Notes: generated by a model not told the origin, from the sequence alone. A stretch of DNA of 20,380 nucleotides from an uncultured Lachnospiraceae bacterium (GCA_910584205.1 CAJUAA010000050.1:1-20380), one strand, 5' to 3'. Numbered from the stretch's first letter, positions 1 to 6,842 are shown. Made by a program: numbers and translations.

Positions 1-131
1 AAAGTATTGATTTATCAAGGCGCAAAACGCATTTTTTATGTGGGAAGTTTGAGTTTTTTATATTTCTGCAAACTATCCTGTATTTTGCAATATTATGTAA
101 CATTTTGGAATTTTCAACATATCTCTTATTT

Positions 132-812
132 TTATCTGCTACATTTTGATTGAATATTTTTACCCTCTAATAACCTCATCAACATAGACGGATATGGTAT
201 GTAACCCTCCTGTTTGCTATAGCATAAAATATCATAAGGAGCTCTATTTCCTTTTATTTTAGCCGTTTTATATTTCACATTTGGCTTGATATAGCAAAAG
301 AGCATAAACATATCCTTTACATCTTTTCTTCTTCCACTAATTGCTTTTAATTTTTTGCAAAGTATTTTAATATCCTCATTATTCAGCACTGGAAGCGTCT
401 TATCTGGTGCACCGGCAATTGCAGCAAATACAAAATCTCTGTTTGTAATATACTTTGTCGCCTGAGGGTAAGCTGCCTGATCCTGCATATAATAAATGCT
501 CTTTATAATTTGATCCACCGCATGTTTTGCTTCTTTTTCATTTTTCGTTCCTTTTAATTCAAGAAACCATGTGATATTCAAACCTGCTGTATTTGTTTTT
601 ATCGTATATACCAGATTATCACATATATACTCCCCTTCAGATAATCCGGTAATCAAACCTCCATCAATTTCTACCACTTCCACTTCATTTCCAGGATCAA
701 TCTGTAATGGAACAAACGCCTTGCTTTTATGTTCCATATCCGTGATCACAATTCTTTGCTTTTCTGTCAGTTTAGAAATGTAATCTGCTTCCTTTGCTTT
801 TCGTCTTGCCAT
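132..812 (-). CDS. Putative PD-(D/E)XK nuclease-like effector paired with an ATPase
   Basis: A 226-residue protein starting MARRKAKEAD. I chose this ATG because GGGG lies just upstream, overlapping the TAG of the ATPase gene, and only 4 bases separate the two genes. A longer reading to 893 would run inside the ATPase gene. I recognise no named family. Visible features are Cys64-Asp65 in ICDNLVYT, then WFLELKG with Glu85 and Lys87, then a helix with Gln101 (HAVDQIIKSI). The D-(19 residues)-E-x-K spacing is what PD-(D/E)XK nucleases show. There is no signal peptide or membrane segment. With an OLD/SMC-like ATPase directly upstream, the likely role is the effector of an anti-phage or abortive-infection pair. 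That role is inferred; the pairing is seen. It is not the TOPRIM/RloB type usual in AbiL-like pairs. Confidence 0.6.
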   Translation of the reverse strand: MARRKAKEADYISKLTEKQRIVITDMEHKSKAFVPLQIDPGNEVEVVEIDGGLITGLSEGEYICDNLVYTIKTNTAGLNITWFLELKGTKNEKEAKHAVDQIIKSIYYMQDQAAYPQATKYITNRDFVFAAIAGAPDKTLPVLNNEDIKILCKKLKAISGRRKDVKDMFMLFCYIKPNVKYKTAKIKGNRAPYDILCYSKQEGYIPYPSMLMRLLEGKNIQSKCSR

Positions 813-816
813 ATTT

Positions 817-2172
817 CTACCCCAGTTCGTTATCCAGTTCAATATCATATAAGGCAGTATACAACTGGTTAATCTGAGAGGATACATCATCAATTAAGCT
901 TGACCTGATTTCTCTCTTTTCTTCATCCAGTAAATCAATATAATTCTTCTCACCGGATTCTACAGGCATATTCAACAGTTTATACGCAGAAAGTTCTCCT
1001 TTTCTCATCATATAATTTTTATTGATTACTTTACTGACTTCTTTTAATTGCCCTTCTTGTGAGAGCACGCCTGCATAGTACAGGTTATTTGCAGCTGTAA
1101 GCATATATGGACTATGTGTTGTAATAAATACTCCGCTCTCCTGTATATTGGTAAACAATACAATAAATTCCATAATTTTCTTCTGCAGCGATGGATAAAT
1201 ATGTGCTTCCGGTTCTTCAATAATCAAAAATACATTTTCCTGACGCAACATTAAAACATACATAAAATTTAACATCCATAAAATCTCCTGTTGGCCGGAT
1301 GATGCAAAGTTAATAGACACAGGATGATCTGTGTCTTTTTCTATCTTTAAAAATTCCCTTCCGCCGCTGTAAAAATATTCCCCCTTTTCCATGTTCACAA
1401 TAAAGTCTGTAATCGTTTGAATATCAAACGGTCTTTTTTCTGTCGGATAAAAAAGATGTGCTTTTTTTACTCCATCTCTAAAACTGTTACGTACATTGTC
1501 GATCAAGACCATAAACATTTCTGTTATAAAATCCAGTCCTCCGATATTACTCATTACAGCACGATTATTCGACATAACCGTTAAAAGACTTCGGCCTGCC
1601 GGAATATAATAAGTTTCTTTACTATCCAGGAAAATGGAATTTACTTTACGAATGATCATTTCATGGTTTCTTTTTCTTTCCTCACTCGTAAGCACCAGAC
1701 TTACCTGAATACTCTTCTCTTTGTCATGAAACATATTCTGTATTTCTTTTTGCAGTTTTTTGATGGAACCCAGTAGTATCCTAGAATATGTTACACTGAT
1801 GTACTGTCTATTTCTATCACCCTTCTTCAACTGCACCTGAATCCACAAATCTTCCGCATAATCATATTTCATATAGAATTCCGGATTCAGATCCCAGCTG
1901 TAACCAAACAATTGAATAAATATATTTTTCAGTTCCGATTTTATTGCTTTGTCAAACCAGATATTTTCCTGATCCATATTATGATACGAATTGCTATCAT
2001 AGATCTGTGTTAAATAATCTATAATTTTAGTCTTAATTGTTTTAAAATAATAGACACTTTTTGCAATTGTACTCTTTCCTGTTGCCTGCTCTCCAATTAA
2101 CAGGTTAAATTTTTCGATTTCCATCTCAAAATCTTTTACCGGTCCATTATTCCTAATACATATTTTCTGCAT
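817..2172 (-). CDS. AAA/OLD-like (SMC-type) ATPase, probable defence-system sensor
   Basis: A 451-residue cytosolic ATPase. The Walker A motif is GEQATGKST (about 27-35). An ABC/SMC-type signature ASSGQQE lies at about 290-296, Walker B FLIIEEPEAH at about 315-324 with catalytic-type Glu, and the H-loop TTHSP at about 351-355. The order and the long region between Walker A and signature fit the AAA_15/AAA_21 ATPases found in OLD, Septu, Gabija and AbiL-type systems. There is no C-terminal TOPRIM domain, so a nuclease activity would come from the adjacent gene. The start is the second of two tandem ATGs, 6 bases after AGGTG. ATG 2175 is possible, and a GTG at 2223 lacks a ribosome site and would lie at the predicted transcription start. 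Both genes of the pair are AT-rich. ATPase identity is secure; the defence role is inferred from the pairing. Confidence 0.85.
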   Translation of the reverse strand: MQKICIRNNGPVKDFEMEIEKFNLLIGEQATGKSTIAKSVYYFKTIKTKIIDYLTQIYDSNSYHNMDQENIWFDKAIKSELKNIFIQLFGYSWDLNPEFYMKYDYAEDLWIQVQLKKGDRNRQYISVTYSRILLGSIKKLQKEIQNMFHDKEKSIQVSLVLTSEERKRNHEMIIRKVNSIFLDSKETYYIPAGRSLLTVMSNNRAVMSNIGGLDFITEMFMVLIDNVRNSFRDGVKKAHLFYPTEKRPFDIQTITDFIVNMEKGEYFYSGGREFLKIEKDTDHPVSINFASSGQQEILWMLNFMYVLMLRQENVFLIIEEPEAHIYPSLQKKIMEFIVLFTNIQESGVFITTHSPYMLTAANNLYYAGVLSQEGQLKEVSKVINKNYMMRKGELSAYKLLNMPVESGEKNYIDLLDEEKREIRSSLIDDVSSQINQLYTALYDIELDNELG

Positions 2173-2232
2173 CATGATCACCTGTTTCTGTTTACATAAT
2201 AAATTATTTCCATTTTCTTTCACTCTATCACT

Positions 2233-2261
2233 AATATATCACATTTATATCCCTTTTCATA
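2233..2261 (-). promoter_or_regulatory. Possible promoter of the ATPase/nuclease operon
   Basis: A TATATT -10 (2233-2238) on the minus strand has a TG-containing extension. A poor -35 (TATGAA, 2256-2261) lies 17 bases upstream. This would start the transcript near 2226, giving a leader of about 50 bases before the ATPase ATG. AT-rich DNA yields such matches easily, so the call is weak. Confidence 0.3.
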
Positions 2262-2270
2262 CTTTAATTT

Positions 2271-2308
2271 AAAAAACAACGGCGAAGAGCCCAATTTAAA
2301 CTCTCCGC
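2271..2308 (-). terminator. Intrinsic terminator of spmA
   Basis: On the minus strand GCGGAGAG (2301-2308) and CTCTTCGC (2282-2289) form an 8-bp stem with one G-U pair and an 11-base loop. It is followed by GTTGTTTTTT (2280-2271). The left arm contains the last sense codons of spmA, so the gene ends in its own terminator rather than running into a following gene. Confidence 0.65.
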
Positions 2309-2991
2309 TTCCCATCCATCACCTTACAGAATACCACCCCCGCCAGCGTACTCACCGCCGTCGCCAGGATCGCAGGGCCTACGATCGCCGTCGGATTTAC
2401 GCTCCCGTACTGGCTCCGGTACGCCACCACGTTCATGGGAATCAGCTGCAGCGAAGAAATATTCAGAATCAAAAACACGCACATCTCGTCGCTGGCCGCA
2501 CCCTTTGGCGCCGCAGGATAACGGCGCCCTCCTGCATTCTGCACTCCCAGCCGCCTGCTTCCTTCCCCGGCTGACGCTGCTCCTGTCTGCCGTCCCGGAA
2601 AGGTTCCCCCTGCTGCCCGCCGCTCCTCCTCCAGCTTCCCAAGCTCCTCCATGGCCTTCAGTCCCGCCGGCGTCGCCGCCCAGCCCAATCCGAGCACGTT
2701 CGCGATACAGTTCACCGCAATCTGCTCCAGCGCCGGATGCCCCGCCGGAATCCGTGGAAAGAGCCACCTAAGGATCGGCCGGATTCCTCTTGTCATCTTT
2801 TCAATCAGTCCGGAAGCGCCGGCAATCTGCATAAGTCCCATCCAGAAAGAAAGAATACCGAGCATGGTGATACAGAGCGTCACCGCTTCCTTCGAAGAAT
2901 CCAGCGCCGCCTGGGTCACCTCCGGGATCGTGCCGTAAAACGCCCCGTACACGATCGCCACCAGCATCATGCCTGCCCACAGATAATTCAT
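2296..2991 (-). CDS. spmA: Spore maturation protein A (SpmA) with an unusual insert
   Basis: A 231-residue membrane protein of the nucleoside-recognition (Gate) family. It is known from B. subtilis to be needed with SpmB for dehydration of the spore core. Conserved SpmA stretches are visible: the N-terminal MNYLWAGMM helix, SFWMGLMQIAGASGLIE (about 49-65), NVLGLGWAATPAGLKAMEEL (about 98-117) and EMCVFLILNISSLQLIP (about 169-185). I chose the ATG at 2991 because GGGAG lies 8 bases upstream; the ATG at 3006 overlaps that site. Residues about 124-166 are a Gly/Ala/Arg-rich low-complexity stretch, making the protein about 35 residues longer than B. subtilis SpmA (196 residues, from memory). The usual partner spmB is not next to it: the gene ends in a terminator followed by the acquired ATPase pair. 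Confidence 0.88.
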   Translation of the reverse strand: MNYLWAGMMLVAIVYGAFYGTIPEVTQAALDSSKEAVTLCITMLGILSFWMGLMQIAGASGLIEKMTRGIRPILRWLFPRIPAGHPALEQIAVNCIANVLGLGWAATPAGLKAMEELGKLEEERRAAGGTFPGRQTGAASAGEGSRRLGVQNAGGRRYPAAPKGAASDEMCVFLILNISSLQLIPMNVVAYRSQYGSVNPTAIVGPAILATAVSTLAGVVFCKVMDGKRRV

Positions 2992-2993
2992 AC

Positions 2994-3035
2994 AAAAAAC
3001 TCCCATAAGATCTGTCTCTACATCTTATGGGAGTT
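2994..3035 (-). terminator. trmO terminator overlapping the spmA ribosome site
   Basis: A perfect 14-bp inverted repeat (2998-3011 and 3022-3035) has a 10-base loop. On the minus strand it is followed by six Ts (2999-2994), which overlap the end of the stem. This is a strong intrinsic terminator for transcripts from trmO. The right arm contains GGGAG, the Shine-Dalgarno sequence of spmA, so any read-through RNA would hide that site in the stem. Confidence 0.75.
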
Positions 3036-3050
3036 CCCTTTATTCCATGC
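3022..3050 (-). promoter_or_regulatory. Possible sigma-E-like sporulation promoter of spmA
   Basis: The minus strand reads GCATGGA (3044-3050), 14 bases, then CATAAGAT (3022-3029). The -10 resembles the B. subtilis sigma-E consensus CATACAnT; the -35 matches only its first four positions. Transcription would begin near 3015, inside the hairpin loop. Such an RNA would carry only one arm of the stem and leave the spmA ribosome site free. The spmAB genes of B. subtilis are in a sigma-E-dependent operon (from memory). This is a consensus match by eye only. Confidence 0.35.
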
Positions 3051-3088
3051 ATCTGTCTGTTCCTGCGCGCCTGTCCGTTTCGTTTTTA

Positions 3089-3784
3089 TTATGCTTCCTT
3101 TTTTACATTTTGCATCATCTGTTCCACACCGCATACCCGAAGCGTATCTCCAGCCACCCGGAACTTCACATCATATCCGGCAAAGGAAACGCCGTAGATC
3201 CTTTCCTCATCCAGCACATACGCCGGCCTGGGATCCTCCGCCAGCACTCCCAGGACCGCCTGCCTTTTTTCCTCCGGATAGATACGGAGATATTCCTCCG
3301 GAAATTCCACCTTCAGCCGATGCAGCTTCGTCTTTTCCGTATATCCTTCCGACGCTTCCGGATGGCAGTCCGACATGGGAATATACGGTTTGATATCATA
3401 GATCGGCGTCCCATCCATCAGATCGATTCCCGACACATACAGCACCGGCCCTCTGCTTTCATCTATGTCCACACGCTCCAGCCGGACCGAGGACAATCCG
3501 ATATCATTGGGCCGGAAAGGCGACCGGCTGGCAAAGACTCCCACCCGCTTTCTGCCGCCGAGCCGCGGCGGCTTCACAGTTGCCGACCAGTGTTCCTTTC
3601 TGGATTCCGAAAACTTCCACAGAAGCCAGATATGAGAAAATTCCTCCAGTCCCCGCACTGCTTCCGGATTCCGATATTCCGGCTCAAACACAATTTCTCC
3701 TGTTAATTCTTTCACAAGCCCGCTCTGTCTCGGGATTCCGAATTTATCCGGAAAATCCGTATGGATATGCGCGATAATCTTCAT
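3089..3784 (-). CDS. trmO: tRNA t6A37 N6-methyltransferase family protein (TrmO/TsaA)
   Basis: A 231-residue cytosolic protein of the TsaA/TrmO family. The E. coli member uses S-adenosylmethionine to methylate N6-threonylcarbamoyladenosine at position 37 of tRNA-Thr. Family hallmarks visible are HTDFPDKFGIPRQSGLV near the N-terminus, FEPEYRNPEAVRGLEEFSHIWLLWKF, RSPFRPNDIGLSSVRLE and DGTPIYDIKPYIPMSD. The last two are close to the family signatures, with RPND where RPNP is common. A C-terminal extension ends LRVCGVEQMMQNVKKEA. The start is ATG 3784 with GGAGGGG 7 bases upstream; the longer reading to 3883 would overlap the MATE gene. It lies 58 bases after the MATE gene with no terminator between, so the two may be co-transcribed, and a strong hairpin follows it. 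Confidence 0.88.
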   Translation of the reverse strand: MKIIAHIHTDFPDKFGIPRQSGLVKELTGEIVFEPEYRNPEAVRGLEEFSHIWLLWKFSESRKEHWSATVKPPRLGGRKRVGVFASRSPFRPNDIGLSSVRLERVDIDESRGPVLYVSGIDLMDGTPIYDIKPYIPMSDCHPEASEGYTEKTKLHRLKVEFPEEYLRIYPEEKRQAVLGVLAEDPRPAYVLDEERIYGVSFAGYDVKFRVAGDTLRVCGVEQMMQNVKKEA

Positions 3785-3842
3785 GTTCCGCCCCTCCCAT
3801 GGACTGGCTACCCCTGACGGCCCCTCCAGAACCGGCATGCAT

Positions 3843-5225
3843 TCACAAAACCGCCTGCTCCGAAATCCCGTCTTTCCCGCCAAGCTTTCTGCGCCAGATC
3901 ACCGCCAGCATGGTGAAAAAGCAGGCACAGCCGCCCACCAGATTGGAGATCGGCTCTGCCAGAAAGACACCGTAAAGCCCCACTCCCGGCAGGAGCGGAA
4001 GCAGATACGTCAGCGGCACCACGATCACGATCTTCCGAAACAGGGAAAAGGTAATCGCATATTTTGCCTGTCCCAGCGCCTGAAAAGTGGTCTGCCCGGA
4101 AAACTGCAGCGCCATAAAACAAAAACCAAAGAAATAGATATGCATGGCGGGAACTCCGGCCTGAAGGAGCTCAGGCTCCGAATTGAACATCCGGATAAAA
4201 GCTTCCGGAAACGCCAGCGTCACCGCCCAGGCGATACACGTATAGACCATGCTTATGATCGTCATAAACCGGATTCCCTGCTTTACCCGCTCCTTTTTCC
4301 CGGCTCCGTAATTAAAGCTGATGACCGGCTGCGCCCCGTTGGCCGTCCCGATCACCACCATGGTCAGCACCTCCCGGATGGAATTCAGGACGGTCATGAC
4401 GCCCACATACAGATCCCCGCCGTACATCTGAAGCTGGCGGTTGCATGCCACCTGGACGACGCTGTTGGTAAAGTTCATAATAAAGCTGGAGACGCCCAGC
4501 GTCATGATCTGGCCCACGATATTCCAGTCCGGCGTCTCCGGTTTCCATCTCAGCCGCAGGACCGGTTTTTTCCCGGTCAGGAAAAACAGTACCCAGACAG
4601 CGGAACAGAACTGGGCGATCACTGTCGCCAGCGCCGCGCCCCGGACACCCATATGGAAAACAAAGATAAAAATCGGGTCCAGGATCAGATTGATCACCGC
4701 TCCCAGAATGACCGTCACCATTCCGGTTCTTCCAAATCCCTGGGAATTGATGTAAGGATTCAGGCCCAGCCCGATCATGACGAACAGACTGCCCAGCAGA
4801 TAGATTTTCAGATACGCGCTGGCATATCCATAGGTGGCGTCGCTGGCTCCAAGGGCATACAGAAGGGGACGCTCCACCACATAACCGACGATCGTAATCA
4901 GGATACCCGTCACCACCAGCATTGTATAGGCATTCTGCATGACTGCCTGCGCCTGCTTCAGATCATTCTTTCCCCTGGCTATGGAACATAAAGGCGCGCC
5001 TCCCATGCCAAACAGCCCGGTAAAAGCGACGATCATGCTCACGATGGGAAAGGTCAGGCCCACGCCGGTCAGCGCCAGGGAATCCGCTCCGGGAATATGC
5101 CCGATATAGATCCGGTCTACCAGATTGTACAAAAGGTTCAGGATCTGAGCCACCGTCATGGGAACCGCCATATTGATAATATTTTTCGCTACGCTGCCTT
5201 CTGCAAAATTATTCTTCTGATCCAC
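3843..5225 (-). CDS. MATE family multidrug/cation exporter
   Basis: A 460-residue integral membrane protein with about 12 hydrophobic helices. It is of the MATE (MepA/NorM-like) type, which couples Na+ or H+ entry to export of cationic drugs or metabolites. Typical sequence is visible: MAVPMTVAQILNLLYNLVDRIYIGHIPGADSLALTGVG near the start, then LGLNPYINSQGFGRTGM (about 150-165), and the half-repeat counterpart GTANGAQPVISFNYGAGKKERVKQG (about 300-325). The protein has the full family length. The start is GTG at 5225 with AGAGG 9 bases upstream; no ATG lies near this position. A good promoter precedes it, and trmO follows 58 bases on. The substrate cannot be told from sequence. Confidence 0.92.
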   Translation of the reverse strand: MDQKNNFAEGSVAKNIINMAVPMTVAQILNLLYNLVDRIYIGHIPGADSLALTGVGLTFPIVSMIVAFTGLFGMGGAPLCSIARGKNDLKQAQAVMQNAYTMLVVTGILITIVGYVVERPLLYALGASDATYGYASAYLKIYLLGSLFVMIGLGLNPYINSQGFGRTGMVTVILGAVINLILDPIFIFVFHMGVRGAALATVIAQFCSAVWVLFFLTGKKPVLRLRWKPETPDWNIVGQIMTLGVSSFIMNFTNSVVQVACNRQLQMYGGDLYVGVMTVLNSIREVLTMVVIGTANGAQPVISFNYGAGKKERVKQGIRFMTIISMVYTCIAWAVTLAFPEAFIRMFNSEPELLQAGVPAMHIYFFGFCFMALQFSGQTTFQALGQAKYAITFSLFRKIVIVVPLTYLLPLLPGVGLYGVFLAEPISNLVGGCACFFTMLAVIWRRKLGGKDGISEQAVL

Positions 5226-5260
5226 TGTCCACTGCCTCTGTTTTTGTATACTCTGGTAAT

Positions 5261-5290
5261 ATTATACTATTCCATATACAAAAAAGCCAA
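5261..5290 (-). promoter_or_regulatory. Sigma-A promoter of the MATE gene
   Basis: The minus strand has TTGGCT (5285-5290), an 18-base spacer and a perfect TATAAT (5261-5266). It lies about 35 bases upstream of the GTG start. GTATA/TATAC sequences recur in this stretch (about 5247-5279) and could form a repressor site, but no clean dyad is evident. Confidence 0.6.
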
Positions 5291-5308
5291 TGGAAATCCA
5301 CCTGTTTT

Positions 5309-5476
5309 TCACCGGATCATATCATCCACATAGAGCGTGGAAATCTGATCCTCCAGATCTTTCTCCTTTTTTTTCAGATTCCGATGCTGTACCCCAAAGA
5401 TCAGAAGCGCCATAACCAGAAGCAGAAACGCCGGAATGTCCCACCAGCAGAATGCCGGACACAGATATTCAGACAT
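5309..5476 (-). CDS. Small single-pass membrane protein (55 residues)
   Basis: A 55-residue protein starting MSEYLCPAF. One hydrophobic helix (about 13-29) is followed by a strongly charged tail, HRNLKKKEKDLEDQISTL, that should be a short cytoplasmic coiled coil. I recognise no family. The start is supported by AGGTGG 6 bases upstream. It overlaps the end of the Glu-rich surface protein gene by 8 bases, a sign of translational coupling. The two proteins share a layout of one C-terminal helix followed by a basic, coil-like cytoplasmic tail, so they may pair in the membrane. The function is unknown. Confidence 0.6.
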   Translation of the reverse strand: MSEYLCPAFCWWDIPAFLLLVMALLIFGVQHRNLKKKEKDLEDQISTLYVDDMIR

Positions 5477-5996
5477 GCCGGCCACCTGTATCCCTTCTCC
5501 GCCGCTCCATGGCCAGCTCCTCCTTAAGCCGCAGAATTCTTCCCTGATGCTTCCTTCTGTTGTCCACAGACAGGCAGAACACAGCCGCACTGACCGCCAG
5601 CAGAAGGTAATGAAGCGTACAGTATTTATGAATATTACTTTGCGGACCGCTTAGATCTGCAAGAGGCACATCTTCATCCTCCACCTGTATGACCTGAATG
5701 GTGAGCTCCCGGTCCGTCCGGATCTCACCGTCCAGGGGAACCGTACCGTCCGGCACTTCCATCTCCGTCTCTCCTGTTTCACCGACATTTCCGTTCTCCT
5801 GCTGCCCTTCCGTCTCTCCGACAATCTCCGTCTCCCACCGCTCTGCCTCCGGTTCCGCCCATTCCCCCGCTTCCACGGCGCTTTCCTCCGCCGCGTGCAG
5901 AAAATTTCCCGGATTCCAGATGCTGACCGCAGCCGCCACAACAACTGCCGGGATAAGCACCGACCATACATGAAAGCCCTTTCCGTTCTTCTCCAT
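5469..5996 (-). CDS. Glu-rich secreted protein with C-terminal membrane anchor
   Basis: A 175-residue protein of no family I recognise. It starts MEKNGKGFHV with GGAG 8 bases upstream; the longer GTG reading to 6032 is less well supported. A hydrophobic segment (about 9-27) is followed by FLHAAEE, a plausible signal-peptidase site. Residues 37-95 are a Glu/Gly-rich low-complexity spacer. Then comes TIQVIQVEDEDVPLADLSG (about 99-117), a second hydrophobic helix (about 127-144) and a basic tail NRRKHQGRILRLKEELAMERRRR. Acidic DEDVPLA-like stretches ahead of a C-terminal helix occur, from memory, in clostridial Cna-B/pilin-type surface proteins, but no LPxTG motif is present here. It lies downstream of signal peptidase I and is coupled to the 55-residue membrane protein. 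Confidence 0.65.
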   Translation of the reverse strand: MEKNGKGFHVWSVLIPAVVVAAAVSIWNPGNFLHAAEESAVEAGEWAEPEAERWETEIVGETEGQQENGNVGETGETEMEVPDGTVPLDGEIRTDRELTIQVIQVEDEDVPLADLSGPQSNIHKYCTLHYLLLAVSAAVFCLSVDNRRKHQGRILRLKEELAMERRRRDTGGRHV

Positions 5997-6086
5997 AACC
6001 GCTTCTCCTTTTTCCTTTTCCCGTAAAACCACCGGATCACGCTTTCCCTGCTTCCTGTTTTATCATGTACAGGGATACCTGATTCC

Positions 6087-6121
6087 TTTATACACGAACC
6101 TGGTTATTTTTCGGTTATTTT
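6087..6121 (-). promoter_or_regulatory. Candidate activator-controlled promoter with 11-bp direct repeat
   Basis: GGTTATTTT occurs twice in direct orientation (6102-6110 and 6113-6121, plus strand), one helical turn apart. On the minus strand a TATAAA -10 (6087-6092) follows. The position of the -35 (about 6110-6115) has no good hexamer and lies within the repeats. This arrangement is typical of promoters that need a response regulator. It would drive the Glu-rich surface protein gene. Confidence 0.35.
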
Positions 6122-6140
6122 AGAGCGAATGAAAACATTT

Positions 6141-6671
6141 TTAAATTTGCTTTATGTAAACCAATCCTGCACGGAACCACAGCTTTCCTTTGATCTGGCC
6201 CACTCCTACGACTCCGAAATTCCGCGAATCCATGGACACCTCCCGGTTATCGCCCATGACGAAGACCTGGCCTTCCTGAAGGCGCAGCGGATATCGGACA
6301 GCGCCTGCCTGCCCATGGGTCTCGCCTGAGACGTAGGGTTCTTCCAGAAGCGCTCCGTTTACATATACTCTGCCACCTCTCAGATCGATCGTATCCCCCT
6401 CCATGGCGATAATCCGCTTCACATAGTACGTTCCGGAAGGGATTTTTACGGACACCACATCCCCCTTTTCATAGTCTCCGGCGATCCGGAGATATATGGC
6501 CAGTTCGCCGCTGTGCAGGGTCGGTTCCATGGAATCGCCCTTTACAATCGAAAAACCGACCACAAGCTGGAGGAGCAGAAAGACAAGGAGAAGCAGCCAC
6601 AGAAACCGCTTCGTATCCCTCAGCCATCCGTATTTCATCCCGTCGTATCTGCCATGAAGCCTTTTTCTCAC
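6141..6671 (-). CDS. lepB: Type I signal peptidase
   Basis: A membrane-bound serine protease that removes signal peptides from exported proteins. One N-terminal helix (about 24-43) is followed by FSIVKGDSMEPTL with nucleophile Ser47. KIPSGTYYVKRIIAMEGDTI holds general-base Lys85, and VFVMGDNREVSMDSRNFGVV is the conserved box E (about 137-155). All catalytic parts are intact, and the 176-residue size is normal for Gram-positive SipS-like enzymes. I chose GTG 6671 because AGGAGG lies 8 bases upstream and the membrane helix then sits near the N-terminus as in the family. ATG 6761, with AGGAG 9 bases upstream and closer to the promoter, would add a 30-residue Arg-rich leader and cannot be excluded. 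The downstream neighbours are two small membrane or surface proteins that it may process. Confidence 0.93.
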   Translation of the reverse strand: MRKRLHGRYDGMKYGWLRDTKRFLWLLLLVFLLLQLVVGFSIVKGDSMEPTLHSGELAIYLRIAGDYEKGDVVSVKIPSGTYYVKRIIAMEGDTIDLRGGRVYVNGALLEEPYVSGETHGQAGAVRYPLRLQEGQVFVMGDNREVSMDSRNFGVVGVGQIKGKLWFRAGLVYIKQI

Positions 6672-6808
6672 GACCTTCCCCTCCTTTTTCCGCCTGATAT
6701 ATCTGCCGTTCCTCCTATATAAACGACACAGAATCCTTATCCTCACAGAATCCTGGCTCATGCGCCGTTTCTCCTGCTTTCCTGGCAAACTATAATTACA
6801 GGATTTAT

Positions 6809-6837
6809 ATTTTAACACCAAAATTTCGGATTGCCAA
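6809..6837 (-). promoter_or_regulatory. Sigma-A promoter of the signal peptidase gene
   Basis: The minus strand has TTGGCA (6832-6837), a 17-base spacer and TAAAAT (6809-6814), giving a start near 6802. It is back-to-back with the plus-strand promoter of the GGDEF/sigma operon, only about 10 bases from it. Confidence 0.6.
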
Positions 6838-6842
6838 CAGAT

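Larger units (their letters stand above)
1..2270. other. AT-rich, probably acquired segment
   Basis: Base composition changes sharply near 2270. To the left the DNA is dominated by A/T runs, while to the right the genes use GC-rich codons throughout. The segment holds only the two-gene ATPase/nuclease operon plus 131 bases (1-131) in which I see no gene, terminator or clear repeat. The break falls in the T-tract of the spmA terminator, which suggests insertion between spmA and whatever followed it. The left border lies outside the window, and no integrase, transposase or flanking direct repeat is visible. Composition was judged by eye, not computed. Confidence 0.6.

Noticed and set aside
1..131. 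Possible retron RNA or terminator beside the ATPase/nuclease pair
   Set aside because: No reverse transcriptase is present, and the only hairpins are short (GCAAA/TTTGC) without a T-run; nothing supports an RNA gene.
2324..3393. Long open frames of both strands over the GC-rich spmA region (for example 2324-2767, 2737-3393)
   Set aside because: They translate to Arg/Pro/Ala-rich low-complexity text and overlap spmA or its control region; spmA has the conserved family motifs.
3783..4991. 402-codon plus-strand open frame
   Set aside because: His/Arg/Gln-rich translation antisense to the MATE gene, with no recognisable domain; a shadow of a GC-biased gene.
5281..5308. Weak hairpin before six Ts after the 55-residue protein gene
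   Set aside because: Only 3-5 pairs around a 4-base loop; the same bases are better explained by the MATE promoter.
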